Positions 10,575 to 20,396 of a stretch of DNA of 64,000 bases are shown here, piece by piece. Each line of letters begins with the position of its first letter. Within the stretch, counting starts at the first letter, position 1. Below the pieces are notes generated by a model that saw only the letters and a list, made by a program, of their open reading frames with translations, made no database searches and was not told the origin of the DNA. The stretch is from Medicago truncatula (taxonomy: Eukaryota > Streptophyta > Magnoliopsida > Fabales > Fabaceae): positions 35,770,755 through 35,834,754 of the forward strand of contig NC_053048.1 of the NCBI RefSeq assembly GCF_003473485.1. The letters run 5' to 3'. Both the position numbers and the translations under genes were made by a program.

Positions 10575-11101
10575 AGAACAAGTTCTTCACTACCTTGTTT
10601 AACAAAGGCAATATTTATTTTGAACACTAACCGGAACTTATTTTTTGTTATGTTTCAATATTCAATTTAATGGTAATTTGTAGGTTTCTGAAACTCTTTT
10701 GTCTTACATGTATAAGCATTCTCCAAAAAACAAAAAATTGTATATGCATGAAGTGGGATATTGCTATTAGTTCTGCTTTCTGTCTTACATGAAATTGTCA
10801 ATAGCTTGAGAAAGTAACTATCAAAGGATTAATAAAAAACAATGGTCATGCCTGTCTCTATGAGCAAGCAAAGAAAATACTAATTAAGAAAGATAGTTCG
10901 TTTGTAAATATGTCTTAAAATATTATTCTAATCTTTTCAAAGAAAACTGAAGACTTTTATTTTGGTTGTTAGTAATAGAACTACGTGCTTTCATCTTGTA
11001 GTTGTTATTTAGACTAAACATGACAAGTTAGGCCTCCTAGCCTTGACCTTAAAAGAACATTTTCTTTACCAAATGAAGGAGTTCTCTTACTCTATATATA
11101 T
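10575..11101. other. Kiwellin distal promoter and promoter of the interrupted plus kiwellin
   Basis: Matches 43303-43840 in copy 2. The last bases, CTTACTCTATATATAT, are the TATA region of a plus-strand kiwellin whose 5' leader resumes at 28787. The retrotransposon splits them. Confidence 0.65.
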
Positions 11102-14029
11102 TGTCATACCCCAATTTTGGACCGTTTAAAATCTCTTGTCCGTATTTTAAAATGGTTCACGTTCCCTTTTATTCGTTTTTTTTTACCATTTAAAATTCGG
11201 GTTTCTTGTCTTTAGTCATTCAAAAAGTTTTTATTTTTACATTTAAATCAACGTTCGCATTTCACAACAATTAAAACCGTCTCACTTTCATTTTTATGAC
11301 GCATTTTTGTTATATAGTCTTTTTAGTCGTAACGATCATGTCTAAAAAAAGAGAAGGCCTAATCGCATTTTAAAAGGCGTATCTTTTTAATCATTTCAAC
11401 CGAAATTTCGGCAGGGAGGATACTTTGAAGTACCTCATGTCAGATTTCGAAGGGGCTTTTTATTTTTTTAGTTTGTTTATTATTATTTTTTTTTATTTTA
11501 TTATTATTTTTTTTTTAAAAAAAAACAAAGAAAGGAAAGTCACGTGAGTGACTTTCTTTCTTCCTTCCTCTTTTCTTTTCTTTTTCTTATTTTTTTTTAT
11601 ATTTTTTTATGTTTTTTTTTATTTTTTTTTATTATTATTTATTTTATTGATTTATTTATTTATTTGTTAAAGTCTTTTTCTCCAAGTCTCAGCTGCAGGG
11701 GTATTTTGGTCTTTGATCTGTACCAGAGCCAACCCTAGTTTGTCACTATAAATACACTGTCCAATCATTGGGAAATGGTCCGAAAATCACTGTAGCCGCA
11801 TCAGAGTCAGAAAACGGGTCAGATTGGTCCCCATCACATAGAAAACACTTTTCCCTTTTCTCTCTCTTTCCAAATACGAATCAAACACCAAAAATCACAA
11901 AAAAGATGAACATCACCAACAACATTCATGAATATTCATGAACATTCATCCTCATAACTTTTTACCAGAAATCAACATAAACACCACAAATTCATAAAAC
12001 CAACTCAAATCAACACATAACAAAACAAAGCGAACCGAACCGGAGCAAAAGGGACGCGCCTGAACCGGATCGGAGAGAGAGCAGATCCAAACTTGGAATC
12101 AGCGTGAGGTCGCGAAGAAGAAAGAAGAGAACCGGACCGGAGCAAAAAGAGCAGGTTGGAGCAAAAAGAACAGATCGTGACGGATTCAACTCGAGGTAAA
12201 GATGTAGAAACTTTCTCTTTCACGTTTTTGTGCTTTCTTTGTAAAAAAAAAAATTAAATTCAAACTCAGATCTACTCCGTTTGGGACTTGTTTTCAAAAA
12301 TCTAAGCTCGGATTCACGTAAAGCAGGAAAATGGATGTTTAAAAGTGCAAAAAATTTCTGAATCGGAGCAAATTTTTTTACTCCGGCGGCGGCGCCGCCA
12401 CCGTAAGGCGACCGGCCGCCGCGCCGGAGTTAGACACCAATCGGAGAAGATGACCGGAATTCTAGAGAGAGGTCAGACTCTCTCTCTCTAGAATTCAAAG
12501 AGGAGAGAAGTTTTTTTGTGTTTTGTGTTGTTTTTTTTGTTGAAGTCCCTTTTTATACTACACTTGTTTTTGTCCAATCCTATATACGTGCGTACATGCT
12601 CTTTGGTGCTCCCTCGCGTTATGAGCCATCAGATCTGAATCGTTCCTTGATCTGATGGCTACTGTGTGTTTTGTTTTTGAATCATGTGTGTGTCTATTTG
12701 GGTGAACATTGGTATGCTTTCTGTTCAAACCGTCGGATCTATGATCTGACGGTCACTGTGTTTCCTTCTCTATTTTGTGTTTTTTTTAAACCCTTGGATC
12801 TTTGATCCAATGGCTATGATGAGATTTTGGGATTCAGATCTGGACCTCTGGATTCATCCAACGGCCCAGATTTGATCCTGCTGAGCCAATGTTTTATTAT
12901 TTCTTATTTTTATTTATCTTTATTTTTAAATACTGTTTTTTTACATTTTTTGACATTTTGTGTTTAGAAAAATTCTAAAAAAAAGTTTTCTCACTATTTT
13001 AATTTTCTCTAATTTTAAAAGTCCATCCTATTTATTTTTTTTCTTTTAATTTTTTTTTATTTATTTCTTATATGATGATCTTAATTATTATTTGTCTTAA
13101 TTCTTGCTTATTATTTCTTATGTCTCATTCATCATAATATTTCTTGTGATTACTAACTATTTAATTTTTTTGTCTTGAATCATAGCATGCACATTTAATT
13201 TTCCCATTATTTTATTTTGTCATTGACTTAGTGTGTATAAATAGGAAATTGGTGTAATTTTATTTCTTGCATTTTTATTTTGGCATAAAGGCCTTAGGGT
13301 TGTATTTAGGAATTGATGTAATAATGTAGGTAACACAAGCACCGACACTACCACGTTTTATTTACCGCTTTCCGTTAGTTTTTACGACGTTACGTTAGTT
13401 TTCACCGTTAGTTTAGAAAAATCATTTTCTCAAAAAGTCAAATATGCAAAACTTCAAAAATCATTTTCTTAATAACATTTTTCCTTTATTTTTTCTTAAT
13501 CAAACTCTCAATCAATTTTAATTCAACTTCAATCATTTTCAAAATTTAAAATCAATTAACTTCACTCATTTCTTTTATCTCATGCCTTGAGGCCTCTTTC
13601 TCTTCTTAAAACCCATTTCGAAAAATCTTAAAATCAACCTAACCCACTAAAGAAATTTTTGAGTGGAACTACGTCGGTTTTGATCCCTTTCCCAAAAAGG
13701 GTACGTAGGCAGAGGACTCGTCCTTCCAAATCAAATAAAAATAACCAAAAACATACTTCTTCTCCCTCCATTCTTTCACTTAGATTTTAGGTAATAATTT
13801 TTTCAAATAAGCAACAAAGTTAGCACAAGATAATCTAGGTAAGAGGTTCCTATGGAATACCATAGACGCTTAGGGTGCTAGCACCTTCCCTTCGCGTAAC
13901 CAACCCCCGAATCCAAAGTCTCGAAGGGGTTTTTACTCATTTTTTCCCTTCCCAAGAATAAAAATCGAGAGTTCAAAGATTGACGATTCAAATCAATTAA
14001 TGGTTTGACATCTGAAAATCGTGAGCACA
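11102..14029 (+). repeat. 5' LTR of Ogre-type element
   Basis: 2928 bp, TG...CA ends, nearly identical to 25846-28786. It contains a GC-rich patch near 12380-12430, a long inverted repeat around 12456-12497 (GAATTCTAGAGAGAG and its complement), and three neighbouring hairpins with GGATC/GATC-like cores between 12624 and 12813. Confidence 0.95.
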
Positions 14030-14033
14030 GAAA

Positions 14034-14051
14034 TGGCGACTTCACTGGGGA
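14034..14051 (+). other. Primer binding site
   Basis: TGGCGACTTCACTGGGGA starts four bases after the LTR end. It fits the complement of the 3' end of a plant tRNA-Arg, the primer usual for Ogre elements. Primer identity is from family knowledge. Confidence 0.75.
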
Positions 14052-14759
14052 TATTAGATCCTACGCGGGTTAAACCCACCTTACTTTCTTTATTTTGTGC
14101 TTTATTACTTGTTTATACTTTGTAAATATTTGCTTACATGTTTACCTTATTACGTGAGGGGTGAGAAAATAAGCTCTACACCCGAGCTCGAGGGAAATAT
14201 AAGATAGGAGTGGTAAACTCATAGTGGCATACCGAGAGTATACTCGTGTCTTGACACATGTGAGATAACCACACTTAGCGGAGGAGCTTGATGTGATATA
14301 TGTCGGCGTGTGTTTTCACGTTTAGACTTTATTACTCTTAAGTTTCCATTGAAGCTAAGGACCTTTAGTAACCCTTAACCCATCTTGGCCTTTTAGGATG
14401 TAGTGCGGTGGCTAACTGAGTGTTTTCTCGGATTTAGTCGACACGCGATACTACACTCAAATGAGACTTTCCTACGAACGTTGTTGGACCGGGTGTTTTC
14501 TCGGTATCCGATAATATTCGGAAGTGGTCAATGACTTTGGGAACCTCGGTAGAACCCTTGTTACAAGTGCAATTTAAACCATAGTCCTTACCAAATGGCG
14601 TTGTTACCCTTGACTCCAACATTGTGGAACTTACCCTCACCATGTATTCTATGTACTTGAGCATTATCATACATACATGCATTCATTCATAAACATATTT
14701 TCTCATCCATTGAAATATTGAAGGACTTATATAGGTTTTTTTTATAAACATCATAGGTT
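14052..14759 (+). other. Retrotransposon leader
   Basis: Untranslated leader between primer site and ORF1. No feature beyond short open frames. Confidence 0.6.
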
Positions 14760-16184
14760 ATGGAGGTTGTTGGAAGGAGGACCCACGGGTATAAATTCAA
14801 GGCACCGGATACAGAGAGTTTAGAGGGTTTGAGGGGTTTGACGAAGATGTTGAAAAATCCGGGTCATTTTCAGGAGCGGTATGGTAATTTACTCGACATT
14901 CTCAAGACAAAAGTGGATGTAATGCTTCTCAATACTTTGGTCCAGTTCTATGATCCGATTTACCATGGCTTCACATTCCCAGACTTTCAGCTCTTCCCAA
15001 CTCTAGAGGAGTATTCCCATTGGGTTGGTTTACCGGTGCTCGATGAAGTACCCTTTCATGCCTTTGGGCCCATTCCTAAAATCCCTACCATCGCAAAAGC
15101 CCTTCACCTTGAAGTAGCCGACATAAAAGACAAGTTCACAACCAAAGACGGTCTCCCATGCTTACCTTACAACTTCCTTCACCAAAAGGCCACCACTTGT
15201 TTCGAGAAATCCAAAACCGATGATTTTGAGTCTATCCTTGCCCTGCTTATCTATGGTATAGTCCTCTTCCCGAGAGTTGACAAGTTTGTTGACATGAATG
15301 CCATACGGGTCTTCTTAACCCAGAACCCGGTTCCTGTTTTACTCGCTGACACGTATGTTGCTATTCATGATCGCACTAGTCATGGAAAAGGGACCATCGT
15401 CTGTTGTACACCTTTACTCCACCGCTGGATTACTTCACACTTACCCCGTCCCAGTATTAGACCAGAACCTATCCCTTGGTCCCAAAAGCTCATGACTTGG
15501 ACCCCAAAGGACATAATCTGGTTCAACCCATCTTGTGACCCAGAGTTTATTATTGACAGTTGTGGTGACTTCAACAATGTACCTCTTCTTGGTACGCAGG
15601 GAGGAATTAGCTACATCCCAATTCTTGCGAGACGACAGTTTGGGTATTATATGGAGATGAAGCCTGTGTACCTCATCCTAGATAGGGATTTCTTCCTCTA
15701 CAAAAAAGATGATGCAAATCAAAGAGTGCAGTTCGAGAAAGCTTGGTATTCCATTGTCAAGAAAGATAAGAATCAGTTAGGAAAGAGATCGGTTATCGCC
15801 CATGAAGTTTATGTCCAATGGGTTATTGATCGAGCCAATAAATTGAAGATGCCATACCCACGACAAAGGATTGCAACATCAACCGTCCCAGCTATACCTT
15901 TACCTTTACCTCCCGAGTCCTTAGAAGGGTATCAAAAGCAGTTGGATATCGAAAGGCGTGAGAAGTCCATATGGGAAATGAAGTACCGCAAGAAGGATCA
16001 GGAGTATGAGGCTGTGATGGCCCTACTAGACCAAGAAGCCTATGATAGCCACAAGAAAGATGTGATAATCGCCCAGCTGACAAAGAGTATCAAGGAGAAA
16101 GATGCCGCGCTTGATCGAATTCCCGGGCGGAAGAAGAAACGTATGGATCTCTTTGATGGGCCGCATTCTGATTTTGAGGAGTAG
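14760..16184 (+). CDS. Ogre ORF1 (extra ORF before gag)
   Basis: About 474 residues. It lies between the primer site and gag on the coding strand, the hallmark position of Ogre ORF1. The central part (GLTKMLKNPGHFQERYG; FPDFQLFPTLEEYSHWVGLP) resembles the plant mobile domain shared with aminotransferase-like plant proteins. The C-terminus is charged and probably coiled. Function in the element is not known. Confidence 0.8.
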   Translation: MEVVGRRTHGYKFKAPDTESLEGLRGLTKMLKNPGHFQERYGNLLDILKTKVDVMLLNTLVQFYDPIYHGFTFPDFQLFPTLEEYSHWVGLPVLDEVPFHAFGPIPKIPTIAKALHLEVADIKDKFTTKDGLPCLPYNFLHQKATTCFEKSKTDDFESILALLIYGIVLFPRVDKFVDMNAIRVFLTQNPVPVLLADTYVAIHDRTSHGKGTIVCCTPLLHRWITSHLPRPSIRPEPIPWSQKLMTWTPKDIIWFNPSCDPEFIIDSCGDFNNVPLLGTQGGISYIPILARRQFGYYMEMKPVYLILDRDFFLYKKDDANQRVQFEKAWYSIVKKDKNQLGKRSVIAHEVYVQWVIDRANKLKMPYPRQRIATSTVPAIPLPLPPESLEGYQKQLDIERREKSIWEMKYRKKDQEYEAVMALLDQEAYDSHKKDVIIAQLTKSIKEKDAALDRIPGRKKKRMDLFDGPHSDFEE

Positions 16185-16402
16185 CTCGGTTCAGAGGCTT
16201 GAGAGTCTTTCAGTTTGTTTTTGATGTTTTTGTGTAGTTACGGAGTCTATCCCTTGGTTCACTTTGTTGAAAGGGAATTATCTTGTTTTATTTTGAAAGT
16301 TTATCCCTTGTCTTTGTTGTTAGAAAGGGAATTATCTTGTTTTACTTTGAAAGTTTATCTCTTGGCTTTGTTGTTAGAAAGGGATTTATCTTGTAATCAA
16401 CT

Positions 16403-18487
16403 TTGTTTTTTTATGATTTGTTTAGGTTGGTATGTTTACAAAACTGCTTCTATAGGTCCTTCAATAAAAATAAAAAAAATATATATAAAAATTGCATATT
16501 TTGGCATATAGCATATCATGCATCATATTGCATTCATAAAAAGTATCAAAATCCAAGTCTCATACTCTCCTCATTTCTGCCTCAGAAAAGCAAAGTGGCC
16601 CGGCGTATTCAGTACAAACCCACTCGCATTCACAACACTCGAGCTCATATCAAGAAAAGGATGTTAGCGGCAGAACAGGAAAACGCTCAGCTCAGAGAGG
16701 AACTGGTTAACCTCAAGGGGGAGATGGAAAGAATGGCACTTATGATGGAAACTATGATGGCTGAGAGAGAGCAAGCAGCAATCTCCAATTTAACTCCTGT
16801 TGTGGTCGTCACAGCTGCACCTGAGGGTCCCCCGCAACCATCTCCGACTACTACTACAACTATCGGTCTCACCCAGCCTCTGATGACTGATTTTTCTTCC
16901 GGTAATATGGCAACTATGGGCAACTCAGGCTTCCGTCCTCTTGGCCCCCAGGGTCCCTTTGCTACTCCTCAGTTTTCCATGCCTTCAGGCTACCCTTGGG
17001 GCATGCCGATTGCAACCAACGGGGGTTTTGGTCCAGGCGCTATTGAAATGCCTGTCACACAGGGTCAACAGACTTCGGCACATTTCCAGATGAGTCAACC
17101 GATTCCTCAAGCTACCATGACTCAAGCAGGTCCTACTGTGCATATTGGGCCACAACATGAAGAGCAGATTTATCACTCCGACAGTATAATGGGGGATGAT
17201 AAAGCAATCGATTGGGAAGAAAGGTTCGGTGCTCTAGAGAAGAAGATGAGTAATATGCGGGGGAAAGAAACAGTCGTCCAAAGCATATATGACCTTTGCT
17301 TAGTACCAGATGTAAACATACCTCCAAAGTTCAAGATGCCTGTATTTGAGAAGTATCAAGGGGACACATGTCCACAAAATCATCTAACTATGTATATTAG
17401 GAAGATGATAGCTTACAAGAATAATGTTCCCTTACTCATTCACTGCTTCCAGGATAGTTTGACTGGTCCGGCACATACCTGGTTCATGGGGTTGAAAGGA
17501 GTCACTACTTTTGAACAGTTGGCTGAGGCCTTCATGCAACAGTACAAATATAATACCTATCTGGCGCCAAGTCGCAAAGAGTTGCAGTCCTTAACCCAGA
17601 AAGATAAAGAATCGTTCAAAGAATACGCACAACGCTTCATTCAAAAAGCTGCTCAGATTCGTCCTCCCTTGGATGAGAGGGAACTTTCAGAATTGTTCTA
17701 TGAAACCCTGAGCCCTTGTTATTCAGAAAAGATGATTGTCTGTGCATCACAGAAGTTCACTGATTTGGTGGAAACAGGAATGCGTATCGAGGAGTGGGCT
17801 CGTAAGGGAGCAGCTGTTTCGGGAAGTTCTTCAGGTGGTTCTTCAGGGGTTTCGTCCAATGGTAATAAGAAATTTGGGAATGGTTACCCAAAGAGGAGTG
17901 CTCAAGAGGTTGGCATGGTGGCTCATGGAGGACCTCAGCCCGTGTACCCTAATCACCCCTTTGTTGCCAACATCACCCCACAAATGACTGCGCCCCAGAA
18001 CCCAAACTATCAATCACCCAGACCTCAAGGACCCGCACCATACTACCCCCCATTATACCAACCACTATACAACCTACAACAATTCCCTCAACAACCATAT
18101 TACTCCCAACAACCATACCAACAAAGACCACAGCAACAACCCCGTCCTCAGGTTCCTCACAATCAGCAGAATCAAAGGCAACAATTTGACCCCTTGCCAA
18201 TGACCTATGGAGCATTGCTCCCTTCTTTACTTGCACAGAATCTGGTCCAAACAATACCACCTCCTCGCATTCCAGACCCTCTCCCACGCTGGTACCGTCC
18301 GGACCTTCATTGTATTTACCATCAAGGGGCACCAGGCCACGATGTGGAGCGTTGTTTTGCTCTTAAGAAAGAGGTTCAGAAACTGATAAATAGTAAAGAG
18401 TTAACCTTCACCGACCCTGATGCTGTAGCTCAGAACAATCCTCTGCCTACTCATGGGCCTGCTGTTAATATGATTCAAGACGATTAG
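16403..18487 (+). CDS. Ogre gag region
   Basis: Contains a coiled N-terminal stretch, a Gln/Pro/Gly-rich low-complexity part, the capsid core of the retrotransposon gag family (FKMPVFEKYQGDTCPQNHL, WFMGL, AEAFMQQYKYN) and near the end a Tat-type zinc-knuckle-like motif (C-x2-H-x4-GH-x4-C in HCIYHQGAPGHDVERC). The true start is probably about 16661, inside the listed range. Confidence 0.85.
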   Translation: MFFYDLFRLVCLQNCFYRSFNKNKKNIYKNCIFWHIAYHASYCIHKKYQNPSLILSSFLPQKSKVARRIQYKPTRIHNTRAHIKKRMLAAEQENAQLREELVNLKGEMERMALMMETMMAEREQAAISNLTPVVVVTAAPEGPPQPSPTTTTTIGLTQPLMTDFSSGNMATMGNSGFRPLGPQGPFATPQFSMPSGYPWGMPIATNGGFGPGAIEMPVTQGQQTSAHFQMSQPIPQATMTQAGPTVHIGPQHEEQIYHSDSIMGDDKAIDWEERFGALEKKMSNMRGKETVVQSIYDLCLVPDVNIPPKFKMPVFEKYQGDTCPQNHLTMYIRKMIAYKNNVPLLIHCFQDSLTGPAHTWFMGLKGVTTFEQLAEAFMQQYKYNTYLAPSRKELQSLTQKDKESFKEYAQRFIQKAAQIRPPLDERELSELFYETLSPCYSEKMIVCASQKFTDLVETGMRIEEWARKGAAVSGSSSGGSSGVSSNGNKKFGNGYPKRSAQEVGMVAHGGPQPVYPNHPFVANITPQMTAPQNPNYQSPRPQGPAPYYPPLYQPLYNLQQFPQQPYYSQQPYQQRPQQQPRPQVPHNQQNQRQQFDPLPMTYGALLPSLLAQNLVQTIPPPRIPDPLPRWYRPDLHCIYHQGAPGHDVERCFALKKEVQKLINSKELTFTDPDAVAQNNPLPTHGPAVNMIQDD

Positions 18488-18544
18488 GAAGAGGCTCGCA
18501 TTCTCTCTGTAGGTGATATCAAGACTCCTCTGGTACCGATACAT

Positions 18545-20116
18545 GTGAAAATGTGTAAAGCAACTCTCTTCAACCACAATCATGAAGCTTGTGACATATG
18601 TTCGATGGATCCTCGTGAATGTATACAAGTCCAGAATGATGTGCAGGGTCTCCTAAATAGAAGGGAACTTGTGGTTACAAGGGAACCCGAGAGCAAGGAC
18701 GTCTGTGTTGTCACTCCGGTATTCAGAGCCAGGAGGCCGCTAGTGATAAACCCTAACAGTACAAAGCCCGTTGGTACTCCCTTGGTAATCTGTGTGCCTA
18801 GGCCCACGCCTACTACTGCTCAGAAAGCTGTACCCTACAAGTATGAAGGCACGATTCTAGAGCCCGGAAGTGAGACAACTTCACCTGTTGCTGTGGATAA
18901 TATCGCAGAGAATAGCCGGATTTTGAGGAGTGGCCGCATCCTTCCTACGGTGGGTCCGAAGAGTGTTAGTGTTCCGATCGATGAGCCAGTAAAAGAGCGA
19001 AACGCCGGTAAAGGTAAAGCTGGGGAGCAGGCCAAAGAGTTTGACTTTGAGGATGCCGATGAAGTTTTGAAGCTGATCAAGAAGAGTGAATACAAGGTGG
19101 TGGACCAGCTGTTACAAACTCCTGCGAAGATTTCCATCATGGCCCTGTTATCAAGTTCTGGTGCTCATCGGGATGCCCTGAGGAAAGTACTAGACCAGGC
19201 ATTTGTGGATTATGATGTAACTCTGGGTCAATTCGAAAGCATTGTGGGGAATGTGACCGCGTGTAACAGTCTGACTTTCAGTGATGAGGATCTCCCAGCG
19301 GAGGGGAATAAGCATAATCAAGCGTTACTCATCTCTGTACTTTGCAGAACAGACTCGTTATCCAACGTCCTGATAGATACCGGCTCTGCACTTAATGTGA
19401 TGCCCAAGTCAACCCTCGACCAATTGGCGTACTCCGAGGCTCCTTTGAGACTTAGCAAGGTGACGGTAAGGGCCTTCGATGGAACTAGGAGATCGGTGTA
19501 TGGTGAGGTAGATTTGCCAATTTCGGTCGGCCCACATGAATTTCAGGTTACTTTCCAAGTCATGGAAATCCAGGCTTCTTTCAGCTGTTTGCTCGGCAGA
19601 CCATGGATTCATGACGCTGGGGCTGTGACATCTACTCTCCATCAGAAATTGAAGTTTGTAAGTCGTGGAAAGTTGATCACTGTGAGTGGCGAATCGGCCT
19701 TTTTAATCAGCAATTTGTCTGCTTTCTCTGTTATCGGTGGTAGTGGTTCAGACGGGCCATCATTCCAAGGGTTCTCTGCCGAAGAAAGTGTCGGTAAAAT
19801 TGAGACTTGTATGGCTTCGTTGAAGGATGCCCGGAGAGTAATTCAGGAAGGCAAAACCGAAGGCTGGGGTCAGCTAGTGGAGTTGCCAGAAAACAAGCGT
19901 AAGGAGGGAATTGGTTTCCTTAACAGTAAGCCTGGGATGTTCGACCCTACCAGAGGTTCTTTCCACAGTGCTGGTTTCATTCATGATTCGCCAGAGACCA
20001 ATGCAATTTTAGATGATGCACCTGGAGGAGTGACACCGGTATTTGTGACGCCGGGAGGAGCTTGCTGCAACTGGATTGCTGTTGACATTCCTTCTGTGAC
20101 ACCCCGCTCTGAGTAA
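18545..20116 (+). CDS. Ogre protease region
   Basis: Carries the aspartic protease signature LIDTGSALNVMP followed by LLGRPWIHDAG, typical of Ty3/gypsy protease. The sequence after it, up to RT, is where the Ogre family is known to have a spliced intron. Confidence 0.85.
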   Translation: MKMCKATLFNHNHEACDICSMDPRECIQVQNDVQGLLNRRELVVTREPESKDVCVVTPVFRARRPLVINPNSTKPVGTPLVICVPRPTPTTAQKAVPYKYEGTILEPGSETTSPVAVDNIAENSRILRSGRILPTVGPKSVSVPIDEPVKERNAGKGKAGEQAKEFDFEDADEVLKLIKKSEYKVVDQLLQTPAKISIMALLSSSGAHRDALRKVLDQAFVDYDVTLGQFESIVGNVTACNSLTFSDEDLPAEGNKHNQALLISVLCRTDSLSNVLIDTGSALNVMPKSTLDQLAYSEAPLRLSKVTVRAFDGTRRSVYGEVDLPISVGPHEFQVTFQVMEIQASFSCLLGRPWIHDAGAVTSTLHQKLKFVSRGKLITVSGESAFLISNLSAFSVIGGSGSDGPSFQGFSAEESVGKIETCMASLKDARRVIQEGKTEGWGQLVELPENKRKEGIGFLNSKPGMFDPTRGSFHSAGFIHDSPETNAILDDAPGGVTPVFVTPGGACCNWIAVDIPSVTPRSE

Positions 20117-20396
20117 TGTGTTTGTCTTGTCTTTTGTTGTTTTTTTTGTTTGTTTTTTAGAAAACTCCTTTCGTTCTGCCCAAGGCGAAAGTGAAATCAT
20201 GTAGGGCTTTGTTTTGCTTCTAGTACTTTTATTACAAATAAAAATCGTCGTTTCTTTCACGGCTTTTATTACTTTTTATTTTTTGTTGCTTTTTCTGGAA
20301 AAATGGTAATACAAAAATCCAAAAAAATCATTCTCTTTTTCTTTTAAATTTCAAAACCAAAGGTCTGCATTTACTCATTAAAATCAATCATGAATC

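Noticed and set aside
11544-11738. ORF of Phe/Leu/Ser runs in the LTR
   Set aside because: Product of T-rich low-complexity DNA.
12005-12223. 72-residue minus ORF present identically in both LTRs
   Set aside because: Repeated because the LTR is repeated; antisense to the element and no family match.
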